Shown here: one piece after another, positions 48,523-58,329 of the stretch | Layout: every line of letters begins with the position of its first letter | Position numbering within the stretch: position 1 is the first letter of the stretch | Origin: Methyloversatilis discipulorum | GTDB taxonomy: Bacteria; Pseudomonadota; Gammaproteobacteria; Burkholderiales; Rhodocyclaceae | Direction: 5' to 3' | Length of the DNA: 64,000 bases | NCBI RefSeq assembly: GCF_000527135.1 | Contig: NZ_AZUP01000001.1 | Location: 310,001 to 374,000 of the forward strand | The notes under the pieces: model-generated | The model's input: the letters and a program-made list of their open reading frames with translations, nothing else | Told to the model about the DNA's origin: nothing | Database searches by the model: none | Made by a program: the position numbers and the translations under genes

Positions 48523-49698
48523 ATGGACATTCACGAGTACCAAGCGAAAGAGCTTTTGGCGGGCTTCGGCGTGCCGGTGCCGCGCGGCAGCGTGGCCTAC
48601 AGCCCCGACCAGGCCGTCTATACGGCGACGGAACTGGGCGGCTGGCACTGGGCGGTGAAGGCCCAGGTGCACTCCGGAGCCCGCGGCAAGGCCGGCGGCA
48701 TCAAGCTGTGCAAGACCTACCATGAGGTCGATGCCGCCGCCCGCGAACTGCTGGGCAAGCGTCTGGTGACCATCCAGACCGGTCCGGAAGGCAAACCCGT
48801 TCAGCGCGTCTACGTGGAAGTGGCCGAGCCGTTCGAGCGCGAACTCTATCTGGGCATCGTGCTGGACCGCAAAGCCGAGCGCGTTCGCGTCATCGCCTCT
48901 GCCGAAGGTGGGATGGAAATTGAAGAATTGGCACACAGTGCTCCGGAAAAGATCATGCAGGTCGTGGTCGAACCGGCGGTCGGCCTGCAGGCTTTCCAGG
49001 CCCGCCAGATCGCCTTCGGTCTGGGCCTGTCGATCAAGCAGGTGTCGCGTGCGGTGACCGCGATCATGGGTGCCTACCGCGCCTTCCGCGATCTCGACGC
49101 CACCATGGTCGAAATCAACCCGCTGGTCGTGACCAAGGACGACCGCGTGCTGGCGCTCGACGCCAAGATGTCCTTCGACGACAACGCGATGTTCCGCCAG
49201 CGTGCCGTGGCCGACATGCGTGATCCGTCGCAGGAGGATCCGCGCGAAGTGCAGGCCGCCGAGCACAACCTGAACTACGTCGGCCTCGACGGCGACATCG
49301 GCTGCATCATCAATGGTGCCGGTCTGGCCATGGCGACGATGGACACCATCAAGTACGCCGGCGGCGCACCGGCCAACTTCCTCGACGTTGGCGGCGGCGC
49401 CTCGCCCGAGCGCGTGGCCAATTCCTTCCGTCTGGTGCTGTCGGACAAGAACGTGAAGGCCATCCTGGTGAATATCTTCGCCGGTATCAACCGCTGCGAC
49501 TGGGTGGCCCAGGGCGTTGTTCAGGCCTGCAACGACATCGACATCACGGTGCCGCTGATCGTCCGCCTGGCCGGTACGAACGAGGAAGAAGGCCGCCGCA
49601 TCATCCGCGAGAGCGGTCTGCCCATCATCAGCGCCGATTCGCTGACCGAAGCGGCCCAGAAGGCGGTCGATGCCGCCCGCGCCCACGCCGCCAGCTGA
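48523..49698 (+). CDS. mtkA: Malate-CoA ligase (malate thiokinase), beta subunit
   Basis: 391 aa. ATP-grasp SucC-like: [85 protein letters not shown]. It is distinguished from succinyl-CoA synthetase by context: it starts the mtkA-mtkB-ppc-mcl operon. It makes malyl-CoA from malate, CoA and ATP. Confidence 0.93.
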   Translation: MDIHEYQAKELLAGFGVPVPRGSVAYSPDQAVYTATELGGWHWAVKAQVHSGARGKAGGIKLCKTYHEVDAAARELLGKRLVTIQTGPEGKPVQRVYVEVAEPFERELYLGIVLDRKAERVRVIASAEGGMEIEELAHSAPEKIMQVVVEPAVGLQAFQARQIAFGLGLSIKQVSRAVTAIMGAYRAFRDLDATMVEINPLVVTKDDRVLALDAKMSFDDNAMFRQRAVADMRDPSQEDPREVQAAEHNLNYVGLDGDIGCIINGAGLAMATMDTIKYAGGAPANFLDVGGGASPERVANSFRLVLSDKNVKAILVNIFAGINRCDWVAQGVVQACNDIDITVPLIVRLAGTNEEEGRRIIRESGLPIISADSLTEAAQKAVDAARAHAAS

Positions 49699-49707
49699 GT
49701 GAAGAGA

Positions 49708-49750
49708 CCCCCACGCTCACTCCGTTCGCTGCCCCCCGAGGGGGCTGCGC
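49708..49750. repeat. Dispersed C/G-run repeat, copy 2
   Basis: In the 116-bp mtkA-mtkB gap. The CCCCCCGAGGGGG core, CGCTCACTCCGTTCG flank and leading CCCCC correspond to the reverse complement of 44675-44714. Confidence 0.65.
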
Positions 49751-49814
49751 TCGCCCTAGGGGCGGCCCGGCGGGCGGCGCGCGGCGAATAACCGATGCAC
49801 AAGAGGATTTAGTT

Positions 49815-50702
49815 ATGAGCATTCTGATCAACGAAAAGACCAAGATCATCGTCCAGGGCTTCACCGGCGACAAAGGTACCTTCCACGCCAAGGAGATGAT
49901 CGAGTACGGCACCAACGTCGTCGGCGGCGTGACCCCGGGCAAGGGCGGCACCACTCACCTCGGCAAGCCGGTGTTCAACACGGTGGCCGACGCGGTCGCC
50001 GCGACCGGTGCCGAAGCGTCGATCACCTTCGTCGCGCCGGCCTTCTGCGCCGACGCCATCATGGAAGCGGCCGACGCCGGCATCCAACTGGTGTGCTCGA
50101 TCACCGACGGCATCCCGGCGCAGGACATGATGCGCGTCAAGCGCTACTTCATGCGCTACCCGAAGGAGCGTCGCACGCTGATGGTCGGCCCGAACTGCGC
50201 CGGCATCATCAGCCCGGGCAAGGCCATGCTGGGCATCATGCCGGGCCACATCTACAAGCAGGGCAACATCGGCATTGTGTCGCGTTCGGGCACGCTGGGC
50301 TACGAAGCGGCTGCGCAGATGAAGCAGCTGGGCATTGGCGTGTCGACCTCGGTCGGCATCGGCGGCGACCCGATCAACGGCTCGTCCTTTCTTGACCACC
50401 TGATGAAGTTCCAGGAAGACCCGGACACCCACGCCGTGGTGATGATCGGCGAGATCGGCGGCCCGCAGGAAGCCGAAGCCTCGGCCTGGGTGAAGGAAAA
50501 CATGAAGAAGCCGGTGATCGGCTACGTTGCCGGCCTGACCGCACCGAAGGGCCGCCGCATGGGCCACGCCGGCGCCATCATTTCGGCGGCCGGTGATTCG
50601 GCTGCCGAGAAGTCGGAAATCATGCGGTCCTTCGGCCTGACCGTCGCGCCGAGCGCCGGCGAGCTGGGCAGCACCGTGGCCTCCGTCCTGGCCAAGCTGT
50701 AA
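49815..50702 (+). CDS. mtkB: Malate-CoA ligase (malate thiokinase), alpha subunit
   Basis: 295 aa, SucD-like. CoA-binding Rossmann start IIVQGFTGDKGTFHAKEMIEYGTNVVGGVTPGKGG, VSRSGTLGYEAAAQM and the phospho-histidine in RRMGHAGAII. Partner of MtkA. Length and order agree with M. extorquens mtkB. Confidence 0.93.
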   Translation: MSILINEKTKIIVQGFTGDKGTFHAKEMIEYGTNVVGGVTPGKGGTTHLGKPVFNTVADAVAATGAEASITFVAPAFCADAIMEAADAGIQLVCSITDGIPAQDMMRVKRYFMRYPKERRTLMVGPNCAGIISPGKAMLGIMPGHIYKQGNIGIVSRSGTLGYEAAAQMKQLGIGVSTSVGIGGDPINGSSFLDHLMKFQEDPDTHAVVMIGEIGGPQEAEASAWVKENMKKPVIGYVAGLTAPKGRRMGHAGAIISAAGDSAAEKSEIMRSFGLTVAPSAGELGSTVASVLAKL

Positions 50703-50744
50703 GAGCAGAGCAGCACGGGGCGTGCGGAGCGCGCCCTGCTTTCC

Positions 50745-50767
50745 GTCCGCCCCGGTGGGGCGGACGC
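50745..50767 (+). other. Intercistronic hairpin between mtkB and ppc
   Basis: Perfect 10-bp stem CGTCCGCCCC/GGGGCGGACG with a 3-nt loop and no T-run. It may partly attenuate or protect mRNA ahead of ppc. Confidence 0.55.
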
Positions 50768-50794
50768 CCGCCACCAGCCTGCGAGACTCCCACC

Positions 50795-53539
50795 GTGGTG
50801 AGTGATCCCATTTCCGTTCCCGCGTCTGCCGACGCCTCCGGGGCGGCTTTCTCGGAAAAGGCGATCGACCTGCTGTTTTCGCTGCTGCGCGAAGTGGTCG
50901 AACGTCACCATCCCGAACTGCTGCCGGTGCTTGCCGGCGAGTCGGGCAACAGCCTTTCCCCGCAGATGCTGGGCCGTGCCATCCAGGCCCAGGGCATCCT
51001 GTTCCAGCTGCTGTCCATCGCCGAACAGAACGGCGCCATGCGCAAGCGGCGCGAAATCGAGCGCCACCAGGGCCGCGAAAGCCTGCCCGGCACCTTTGCC
51101 AGCGTGCTGGCCTCGGCGAAGAAGGCCGGCCTGTCGACGGAGCGCGTGCGCGAAGCCTTTGCCGGCCTCAAGGTGCGGCCGGTGCTGACCGCGCACCCGA
51201 CCGAAGCCAAGCGCGTGACCGTGCTCGAGCGCCATCGCCGCATCTACCGCATGCTGATCGAGCTCGAGTCGCCGCGCTGGACGCCGCGCGAGCGCCATGA
51301 CCTCGAAGACGCGCTGCGCAACGAAATCGAACTGCTGTGGCTGACCGGCGAACTGCGTCTGGAAAAGCCGAATGTGTCGCAGGAAATCGCCTGGGGCCTG
51401 CACTTCTTCAACGAAACCCTGTTCGAGGTCGGCCCCGACGTGTTGGCGCGCGCCGACGAGGCGATGGCGCAGCATTTCGGCGAAGCGGATCTGCCGGGCT
51501 TCCTCGAATTCGGTTCCTGGATCGGTGGCGACCGCGACGGCAACCCCTTCGTCACCAACGCGATCACGCGCGGTGCACTGATCGAATGCCGGCAGGCCAG
51601 CCTGCGTCGTCACCGCCAGTCGGTGCTCGAACTGCTGCGCGGCCTGTCGGTGACCGAAGCGTCGCTCATGCTGTCCGGTGAGTTCCGCGACGCGCTGATG
51701 CTGGCGCTCGAAGAGAGCGGCGAGGGCAATGCGATCGCCGCGCGCAATCCGGGCGAACCCTTCCGCCAGTTCCTGGTGTGCGTGCTGGGCAAGTTGGACG
51801 ACACCATCACCTGCACCCAGGCGGAAGAGGGCGCGGCCTGTCGTCGTGGCTATGAATCGGCCGACCGCCTGATCGCCGACCTGCGCACGCTGGAAGCCGG
51901 CCTGCGCGACGCGAAGCTCGGCCGCATCGCCGACACCGAAGTGGTGCCGCTGCGCCGCCAGATCGAGATGTTCCGCTTCAGCACCGTGCGCCTCGATGTG
52001 CGCGAGAACTCGACCCGCGTCACGCAGACGCTGGAGGCGCTGTGGCGCGCCAGCCGCGGCGAGCCTGACGATGTGCCGGCACCGGCGCAGGACAGCGCCG
52101 AGTGGCGCGAGTGGCTCTTGGCCGAACTGGCCGCGCCGCGCGCCGGCGTACGCGACACCAGCGGCCTGCCGGCGGTGGCGGCCGAAACGCTGGGCCTGTT
52201 CCGGCTGATCGCCGACATGCGTCCGCGCGTCGGCCGCGAAGCCTTCGGCAGCTTCATCCTGAGCATGACGCGCAATGTGTCGGACGTGCTCGGCGTCTAT
52301 CTGCTGGCGAAGGAAGCCGGCCTGTACGCCGACCCGGCCGGCGTCGAGCGCTGTTCGCTGCCCATCATGCCGCTGTTCGAAACCATCGACGACCTGCGCC
52401 GCGCGCCGGCCATCATGCGCGAGCTGCTGGCCATGCCGCTGATCAAGCGCTCGGTGCGCGCGCTCGGCGGTGTGCAGGAAGTGATGATCGGCTACTCCGA
52501 TTCGAACAAGGACGGCGGCTTCCTGTCGTCGAACTGGGAGTTGTTCAAGGCGCAGCAGAAACTGACCGCGGTCGGCGGCGAAGCGGGCGTGAAGATCGCC
52601 TTCTTCCACGGTCGCGGCGGTTCGGTCAGCCGCGGCGGCGTGCCTGCCGGGCGCGCGATCGCCGCGCAGCCGGCCGGTTCGATCCAGGGCCTGTTCCGGC
52701 TGACCGAGCAGGGCGAGGTGATTTCGAGCAAGTACGCCAACAAGGGGACGGCCGCCTTCAACCTCGAACTGCTGGCCGCCAGCGTGTTCGACCACGCGCT
52801 GAAATCCGGCCGCGCCGACGGCCCGCATGCGGTGCCGGAGTTCGACGACGCGCTCGAAGCGCTGTCCGGTGCCGCGCACGCAGCCTACCAGAACCTGATT
52901 TCGAACCCGGCTCTGGTCGCCTACTTCCAGGAAGCCAGCCCGCTGGAAGAGATTTCGCTGCTCAATATCGGCTCGCGCCCGGCGCGCCGCTTCGGCGCCA
53001 AGTCGCTGGCCGAACTGCGCGCGATCCCGTGGGTGTTTGCCTGGTCGCAGAACCGCCACATCGTCACCGGCTGGTACGGCGTCGGCTCCAGCCTCGCCAA
53101 TTTCATCGGCGTGCGCGGTGCCAGTGGCGAAGCGCTGCTGGCGCGCATGTTCAACGAGTCGCCGCTGTTCCGCCTGATCGTCGATGAAGTGGAAAAGACG
53201 CTGGCCGTGGTCGATCTCGACATCGCCCGCGAATACAGCCAGCTGGTGGCCGACGCCGGCGTGCGCGAAGAGGTGTTCGGCATGATCGCCCGCGAATACG
53301 ACATCACGCGCACGCAGATCCTGCGCCTGTCGGGCACCCGCGGCCTGGCCGAGCGCTTCCCCGACTACCGCCAGAAACTCGACCACCGGCTGCCGGTGGT
53401 CAACCAGGTGAGCCGCCAGCAGATTTCGCTGCTGCGCGCTTTCCGCATGACCGACGACGCCGCGCGGAAAGAGGAGTTCCGCAAGGCCCTGCTGCTGTCG
53501 ATCAACTGCGTGTCCGCCGGCTTCGGCGCCACCGGCTGA
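50795..53539 (+). CDS. ppc: Phosphoenolpyruvate carboxylase
   Basis: 914 aa from a GTG at 50795. Catalytic His in VLTAHPTEAKRVTV (about 134), GYSDSNKDGGFLSSNWELFKAQ (about 565), the glycine/Arg loop FFHGRGGSVSRGG (about 603) and QPAGSIQGLFRLTEQGEVISSKYAN. It carboxylates PEP to oxaloacetate for the serine cycle. Operon position between mtkB and mcl marks it as the methylotrophic, serine-cycle form (ppcA type), which in M. extorquens is insensitive to acetyl-CoA. Confidence 0.95.
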   Translation: MVSDPISVPASADASGAAFSEKAIDLLFSLLREVVERHHPELLPVLAGESGNSLSPQMLGRAIQAQGILFQLLSIAEQNGAMRKRREIERHQGRESLPGTFASVLASAKKAGLSTERVREAFAGLKVRPVLTAHPTEAKRVTVLERHRRIYRMLIELESPRWTPRERHDLEDALRNEIELLWLTGELRLEKPNVSQEIAWGLHFFNETLFEVGPDVLARADEAMAQHFGEADLPGFLEFGSWIGGDRDGNPFVTNAITRGALIECRQASLRRHRQSVLELLRGLSVTEASLMLSGEFRDALMLALEESGEGNAIAARNPGEPFRQFLVCVLGKLDDTITCTQAEEGAACRRGYESADRLIADLRTLEAGLRDAKLGRIADTEVVPLRRQIEMFRFSTVRLDVRENSTRVTQTLEALWRASRGEPDDVPAPAQDSAEWREWLLAELAAPRAGVRDTSGLPAVAAETLGLFRLIADMRPRVGREAFGSFILSMTRNVSDVLGVYLLAKEAGLYADPAGVERCSLPIMPLFETIDDLRRAPAIMRELLAMPLIKRSVRALGGVQEVMIGYSDSNKDGGFLSSNWELFKAQQKLTAVGGEAGVKIAFFHGRGGSVSRGGVPAGRAIAAQPAGSIQGLFRLTEQGEVISSKYANKGTAAFNLELLAASVFDHALKSGRADGPHAVPEFDDALEALSGAAHAAYQNLISNPALVAYFQEASPLEEISLLNIGSRPARRFGAKSLAELRAIPWVFAWSQNRHIVTGWYGVGSSLANFIGVRGASGEALLARMFNESPLFRLIVDEVEKTLAVVDLDIAREYSQLVADAGVREEVFGMIAREYDITRTQILRLSGTRGLAERFPDYRQKLDHRLPVVNQVSRQQISLLRAFRMTDDAARKEEFRKALLLSINCVSAGFGATG

Positions 53540-53593
53540 TCGTCCGACCCGACTTCTGAACCGACTTCGCACCATCCACCGGAGGAGACATCC

Positions 53594-54571
53594 ATGAGCT
53601 TCACGATCATCGAACAAGCCACGCCCCGCCTGCACCGTTCCGAACTGGCCGTTCCGGGTTCCAACCCGGGCATGTTCGAGAAGGCCGCCAAGTCGGCTGC
53701 CGACATCATCTTCCTCGACTGCGAGGACGCGGTCGCGCCGGACGACAAGGAGCAGGCGCGCAAGAACATCATCGAGGGTCTGAACGACATCGACTGGGGC
53801 AACAAGACCATGATGGTGCGCATCAATGGTCTGGACACCCACTACATGTACCGCGACGTGGTGGACATCGTCGAAGCCTGCCCGCGCCTGGACATGATCC
53901 TGATCCCGAAGGCCGGCACCGCCGCCGACGTGTACGCGGTCGACATGATGGTCACCCAGATCGAAGCGGCCAAGAAGCGCACCAAGCGCATCGGCTTCGA
54001 AGTGCTGATCGAGACCGCGCTCGGCATGGCCAACGTCGAAGCGATCGCGCAGTCGTCGAAGCGCCTGGAGGCGATGAGCTTCGGCGTGGCCGACTACGCC
54101 GCCTCGACCCGCGCCCGCACCACCGTGATCGGTGGCGTGAACAAGGACAGCGTGGTGCTGACCGACAAGGACGAGCAGGGCAACCGCCAGTCCTTCTGGA
54201 CCGATCCGTGGCACGCCGCGCAGACCCGCATGATGGTCGCCTGCCGCGCCTACGGCCTGCGTCCGATCGACGGCCCGTTTGGTGACTTCAACGATCCGGA
54301 CGGCTATATTTCCGCGGCGAACCGCGCTGCCGTGCTCGGTTACGAAGGCAAGTGGGCGATTCACCCGTCGCAGATCGAACTGGCGAACAAGGTCTACACG
54401 CCGTCGGAAGCCGAAGTGACCAAGGCACGCCGCATTCTCGAAGCGATGGCGCAGGCGGCGAAGGAAGGTCGCGGTGCGGTGTCGCTCGACGGTCGCCTGA
54501 TCGACATCGCCAGCATCCGCATGGCCGAAGCGCTGATCGCCAAGGCGGACACGATCGCCGCGGCACGCTGA
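53594..54571 (+). CDS. mcl: Malyl-CoA lyase
   Basis: 325 aa, CitE-like TIM barrel. RLHRSELAVPGSNPGMFEKAAKSAADIIFLDCEDAVAPDDKEQARKNI contains the CoA and metal residues; GFEVLIETALGMANVEAIAQSS gives the catalytic Glu. It splits malyl-CoA into acetyl-CoA and glyoxylate. RBS GGAGGAG. Follows ppc by 54 bp. Called mclA in M. extorquens. Confidence 0.94.
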   Translation: MSFTIIEQATPRLHRSELAVPGSNPGMFEKAAKSAADIIFLDCEDAVAPDDKEQARKNIIEGLNDIDWGNKTMMVRINGLDTHYMYRDVVDIVEACPRLDMILIPKAGTAADVYAVDMMVTQIEAAKKRTKRIGFEVLIETALGMANVEAIAQSSKRLEAMSFGVADYAASTRARTTVIGGVNKDSVVLTDKDEQGNRQSFWTDPWHAAQTRMMVACRAYGLRPIDGPFGDFNDPDGYISAANRAAVLGYEGKWAIHPSQIELANKVYTPSEAEVTKARRILEAMAQAAKEGRGAVSLDGRLIDIASIRMAEALIAKADTIAAAR

Positions 54572-54711
54572 GCGTGCGGCAGCGCGGCCGGGGAGGGCCC
54601 GGCCGCGTGATCAATATATAAAAGCAGACAGATAAAAGCAGACGCAGTAACGGCGGGTAGTGAGGCCCGCCGCTTTCCACCCCGATTGACGACTACACGG
54701 AAAAAACCAAT
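54572..54711 (+). other. mcl-fhs gap with hairpins and a direct repeat
   Basis: A GC hairpin follows mcl (about 54583-54607, CGCGGCC arms). Then ATAAAAGCAGAC occurs twice (54618-54629, 54632-54643) with a 2-bp gap, and a second hairpin CGGCGGG/CCCGCCG (54651-54657, 54666-54672) precedes fhs. This could be an internal promoter or operator setting fhs expression apart from the upstream genes. Confidence 0.5.
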
Positions 54712-56385
54712 ATGGCATCCGATATCGAAATCGCCCAGCAGGCGAAAATGCAGCGCATCAGCCAGGTGGTGTCCAAGCTGGGCATCCCGGAAGACGCGAT
54801 CGAGCCCTACGGCCACTACAAGGCCAAAGTGTCGCTCGACTACCTGAACAGCCTGAAGGACCGTCCGGACGGCAAGCTCATCCTGGTCACCGCGATCAGC
54901 CCGACGCCGGCAGGCGAAGGCAAGACCACGACCACCGTCGGTCTGGGCGACGCGCTGAACCGTATCGGCAAGAAGACCATGATCTGCCTGCGCGAGCCCT
55001 CGCTGGGCCCGGTATTCGGTGTCAAGGGCGGTGCGGCGGGTGGCGGCTACGCGCAGATCGTGCCGATGGAAGACATCAACCTGCACTTCACCGGTGACTT
55101 CCACGCCATCGGTGCAGCGCACAACCTGCTGTCGGCACTGATCGACAACCACATCAACCACGGCAACGAACTGCGTATCGACCCGCGCCTGATTCAGTGG
55201 AAGCGTGTGGTCGATATGAACGACCGCGCGCTGCGCAAGATCACCATCGGCCTCGGCGGCACCGCCAACGGCTTCGTGCGGGAGGACGGCTACGACATCG
55301 TGGTCGCGTCCGAAGTCATGGCGATACTGTGTCTGGCGAATTCGCTGATGGACCTGAAGGAGCGTCTCGGCCGCATCATCATCGGCTACACGCTGGGCGA
55401 CAAGAAGCCGGTGTACGCGAGCGACCTGAAGGCGCAGGGCGCCATGGCCACGCTGCTGAAGGACGCGATCAAGCCGAACATCGTGCAGACGCTGGAGAAC
55501 AACCCGGCCATCATCCACGGCGGCCCCTTCGCCAACATCGCGCACGGCTGCAACTCGGTCACCGCGACCAAGGCCGGCCTGAAGATGGCCGACTACGTCG
55601 TGACCGAAGCCGGGTTCGGTGCCGACCTCGGCGCCGAGAAGTTCATCGACATCAAGTGCCGCATGGCCGGGCTGAACCCGTCGGCCGTCGTGCTGGTCGC
55701 CACCATCCGCGCGCTGAAGTTCCACGGCGGCGTGAAGAAGGAAGACCTGAACCAGGAAAACCTGGCCGCGCTGGAAAAGGGCATCGTCAACATCGAGCGC
55801 CACCTGAAGAACATCACCGAGCACTACGGCCTGCCCTGCGTCGTGTCGGTGAACCACTTCACCTTCGACACCGACGCCGAAATCGCGCTGCTGAAGAGCC
55901 GCATCGAAGCGCTCGGCGGCAAGTTCGTGATCGCCCGTCACTGGGCGAGCGGCGGTGCTGGCGCCGAGGAACTGGCGCGCATGGTTGCCGACATCTGCGA
56001 CAACGCACCGGGCAAGCACACTTTCGTCTACGACGAGAACGCAACGCTGCAGGACAAGATCACCACCATCGCCACCAAGATCTACGGCGCCGGCGCGGTG
56101 ACCTTCTCCGACGCCGCCCGCAAGCAGCTCGAAAGCTGGAACGCCGACTACGGCCGTTTCCCGGTCTGCATGGCGAAGACCCAGATGTCCTTCTCCGCCG
56201 ACCCTGCTGCCCGCGGCGCACCGAGCGGCCACACGCTCAACGTGCGCGAAGTGCGCCTGGCCAACGGCGCCGGTTTCGTCGTCGCCATCTGCGGCGACAT
56301 GATGACCATGCCGGGCCTGCCCAAGGTGCCGGCGTCGGAGAAGATCGACATCGATGAGCACGGCAAGGTGTCGGGATTGTTCTGA
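54712..56385 (+). CDS. fhs: Formate-tetrahydrofolate ligase
   Basis: 557 aa (ftfL in methylotroph nomenclature). ATP loop [77 protein letters not shown]. It activates formate to formyl-H4F, which FchA and MtdA reduce. In this window it connects formate from DMF hydrolysis to the serine cycle. Terminated by the strong hairpin at 56401. Confidence 0.96.
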   Translation: MASDIEIAQQAKMQRISQVVSKLGIPEDAIEPYGHYKAKVSLDYLNSLKDRPDGKLILVTAISPTPAGEGKTTTTVGLGDALNRIGKKTMICLREPSLGPVFGVKGGAAGGGYAQIVPMEDINLHFTGDFHAIGAAHNLLSALIDNHINHGNELRIDPRLIQWKRVVDMNDRALRKITIGLGGTANGFVREDGYDIVVASEVMAILCLANSLMDLKERLGRIIIGYTLGDKKPVYASDLKAQGAMATLLKDAIKPNIVQTLENNPAIIHGGPFANIAHGCNSVTATKAGLKMADYVVTEAGFGADLGAEKFIDIKCRMAGLNPSAVVLVATIRALKFHGGVKKEDLNQENLAALEKGIVNIERHLKNITEHYGLPCVVSVNHFTFDTDAEIALLKSRIEALGGKFVIARHWASGGAGAEELARMVADICDNAPGKHTFVYDENATLQDKITTIATKIYGAGAVTFSDAARKQLESWNADYGRFPVCMAKTQMSFSADPAARGAPSGHTLNVREVRLANGAGFVVAICGDMMTMPGLPKVPASEKIDIDEHGKVSGLF

Positions 56386-56400
56386 TCGTCCTTCCGCAGC

Positions 56401-56436
56401 AATGAAAAAGGCCGCCCTCGGGCGGCCTTTTTCATT
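56401..56436. terminator. Bidirectional terminator between fhs and amiR
   Basis: 16-bp perfect arms (56401-56416, 56421-56436) with loop CTCG. An A-run on the left and T-run on the right let it act in both directions, for fhs (+) and the amiC-amiR transcript (-). Confidence 0.93.
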
Positions 56437-56448
56437 TTGATGCTTCCG

Positions 56449-57078
56449 TCATCGTCCGGACAGGATTTCGTCCGCATGGATGATCGCCCGCGCGATCTCC
56501 TCGGTCGGGATGCGCTTGCTCATCGCCTGTTCGCGGATGATCTTGTAGGCCTCGGCGTCGCTGACGCCGCGGGTGCGCATCAGGATGGCCTTGGCGTCGT
56601 TGATCTGGTTCACGCTGAGCAGCTTCTGCTCAAGTCGCTGCACCCTTTTCTTGTAGCCGCGCATTTCCTGCGTCAGGCCGACCGTGAGCACCAGTGAGGC
56701 GAGCACGCCGGTCGAACGCAGCGGGGCGCTGAGTACGCCGGTCGCACCCAGGCGCAGCATCACTTCGAAGATGGTCGGGTTCTCGTAGCCGACGACGGCG
56801 ATCACCGCCGGCGGCTGTTCGAAGTTGCTGAAGTTCAGCGGCGCGTGCATCTCGTTGGACTGGATCGCGTAGTACACGACATCGACGTTGTCCGGGATGT
56901 CCTGCACCGGCGGCCAGAAGGTCTGCACCTGGCAGCCTATGCGCTTCAGTTGCTGGATCAGCACCTCGCCGTCGGCGTCGCGCGGATGCAACACGACGAT
57001 GCGCAGATTGCGCAGCTGGGTCAGGAATTCCGGCGTGATCCGCTTGCTGCGTACGCCTGCGCGCGGCGGACTGCTCAC
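56449..57078 (-). CDS. amiR: AmiR-like ANTAR-domain transcription antiterminator
   Basis: 209 aa. N-terminal pseudo-receiver (about 22-130: LRNLRIVVLHPRDADGEVLIQQLKRIGCQVQTFWPP) without the phosphorylatable Asp pattern, as in Pseudomonas AmiR. A coiled-coil linker follows (EMRGYKKRVQRLEQKLLSV), then a C-terminal ANTAR RNA-binding domain (INDAKAILMRTRGVSDAEAYKIIREQAMSKRIPTEEIARAIIHADEIL). ANTAR proteins prevent leader terminators from forming. The start overlaps the amiC stop by 4 bp, so the two are coupled. The presumed target is the leader at 58326-58520. Confidence 0.92.
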   Translation of the reverse strand: MSSPPRAGVRSKRITPEFLTQLRNLRIVVLHPRDADGEVLIQQLKRIGCQVQTFWPPVQDIPDNVDVVYYAIQSNEMHAPLNFSNFEQPPAVIAVVGYENPTIFEVMLRLGATGVLSAPLRSTGVLASLVLTVGLTQEMRGYKKRVQRLEQKLLSVNQINDAKAILMRTRGVSDAEAYKIIREQAMSKRIPTEEIARAIIHADEILSGR

Positions 57079-58244
57079 GTCGATTCCTCTTCGCTCGCAT
57101 TGACGCGCAGCCGCGTGCTCCAGTCGTCGAAGGAATGGCTGACCAGATAGGGGTCGGCATCGACGCCGCCCGGTGTCTCGGCCAGTATCGTGAACTGGCC
57201 TTCGCTGTTCACCCGGCCGATGCGCGGGTAGAGGCGGGCGTGGTGGTTGTGCGGCAGGATGCGGATGCGGCCCTGCGGCGCGTCGAACTCGCGCCCGAGA
57301 ACGTGCGGCAGCAGGATGTCATGTTCGTCGCTGCCCGCTTCGCGGAAGGCGTCGGCGAATACATGCACCTGGTAGTAGGACGACTCCCAGCTCATATTGG
57401 GCTGCACCTCGTTGCCGAACAGCTTGCGGAACAGCGCCACGCAGTCGCGGTTGCGTGGGGTGTCGATCGACTGGAAATAGGTGCCGGCCGTGTAGTGACC
57501 TTCGGCCAGCCGGATACCCATTTCCGATACTTCCTCCTCGCTGGTGCACAGGCTGGCGATCGGCATCTTCTTCGGATCGAAACCGGCGTCCGCGTAGGCC
57601 TGGTAGAGCATGCGGGTGGTCTTGCCGACCATGGTCGAGAAGATGAAGTCCGGCTGCTTGGACTTGATGTCCTTCATGATCGGCGTGAAGGCGCTTTCCT
57701 TCGCGTCGAGATGCACATAGCGCTCGCCCACCTTGGCGCCACCCTGACGGTGGTGCACGAAGTCGCTCATGATGCGGTTCGACTCGTAGGGAAAGATGTA
57801 GTCGCTGCCGATCAGGTACACCCGCGCGCCGAAACGGGACGACATGTAGTCGGCGAGCAGGGCGCTGTTCTGGTTCGGCGCACCGCCGGTATAGATGATG
57901 TTGTTCGAGAACTCGAAGCCCTCGTACATGGTCGGGCAGAACAGCAGGCGGTTCCATCTTTCGACCACCGGCAGCACCGCCTTGCGCGTGCTCGACATAT
58001 AGCAGCCGAAAATGACATTGACCTTGTCGTCCTGTACCAGACGGGTCGCGAGCGAGCGGAATTGTTGCGGATTCGACTGCGGATCGTAGTAGACCGGAAC
58101 CAGCTCCCGGCCGTGGATGCCGCCGGCATCGTTGATCTCGCGGATCGCGAAAAGCGTTCCGGCGAGCATCGTGTTTTCGATGCGCGATGTCACTCCCTCG
58201 CGCGAGAACAGAACACCGACCTTGATGGGATCGTTTGTGGACAC
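57075..58244 (-). CDS. amiC: AmiC-like ligand-sensing negative regulator
   Basis: 389 aa from the GTG at 58244 (MSTNDPIKVGVLFS); a TTG at 58265 is an alternative. No clear Shine-Dalgarno for either. It has the Peripla_BP_5 fold but no signal peptide, as in cytosolic AmiC: VGVLFSREGVTSRIENTMLAGTLFAIREINDAGGIHGRELVPVYYDPQSNPQ, VIFGCYMSSTRKAVLPVVERWNRLLFCPTMYEGFE. By analogy it sequesters AmiR until an amide ligand binds. The likely inducer here is DMF or a related formamide, inferred from the divergent DMFase genes. Confidence 0.9.
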   Translation of the reverse strand: MSTNDPIKVGVLFSREGVTSRIENTMLAGTLFAIREINDAGGIHGRELVPVYYDPQSNPQQFRSLATRLVQDDKVNVIFGCYMSSTRKAVLPVVERWNRLLFCPTMYEGFEFSNNIIYTGGAPNQNSALLADYMSSRFGARVYLIGSDYIFPYESNRIMSDFVHHRQGGAKVGERYVHLDAKESAFTPIMKDIKSKQPDFIFSTMVGKTTRMLYQAYADAGFDPKKMPIASLCTSEEEVSEMGIRLAEGHYTAGTYFQSIDTPRNRDCVALFRKLFGNEVQPNMSWESSYYQVHVFADAFREAGSDEHDILLPHVLGREFDAPQGRIRILPHNHHARLYPRIGRVNSEGQFTILAETPGGVDADPYLVSHSFDDWSTRLRVNASEEEST

Positions 58245-58290
58245 GGGTTTGCGGCCGGGTGACAAAAAACGTGATCGATACTAACAGAGC

Positions 58291-58319
58291 TTGACCGCGC
58301 GAAAGAGGCTCACTAAGAT
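58291..58319 (+). promoter_or_regulatory. Sigma-70 promoter of the DMFase operon
   Basis: TTGACC (58291-58296), 17-bp spacer, TAAGAT (58314-58319). This predicts a start near 58326, giving a leader of about 195 nt before the small-subunit gene. Confidence 0.65.
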
Positions 58320-58329
58320 TCACTCAACG

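Noticed and set aside
48523..50702. Succinyl-CoA synthetase (sucCD)
   Set aside because: MtkAB are homologous to SucCD, but the operon with ppc, mcl and fhs and the divergent sga-hprA-mtdA-fchA genes point to malate thiokinase.
50522..54364. 1280-codon open frame on the minus strand opposite ppc and mcl
   Set aside because: Low-complexity, Arg/His/Gln-rich translation typical of antisense frames in GC-rich genes; ppc and mcl on the plus strand have full family motifs.
57075..58244. Periplasmic branched-chain amino-acid or urea transporter binding protein
   Set aside because: Same fold, but there is no signal peptide or transporter genes nearby, and it overlaps the ANTAR regulator gene as AmiC does.
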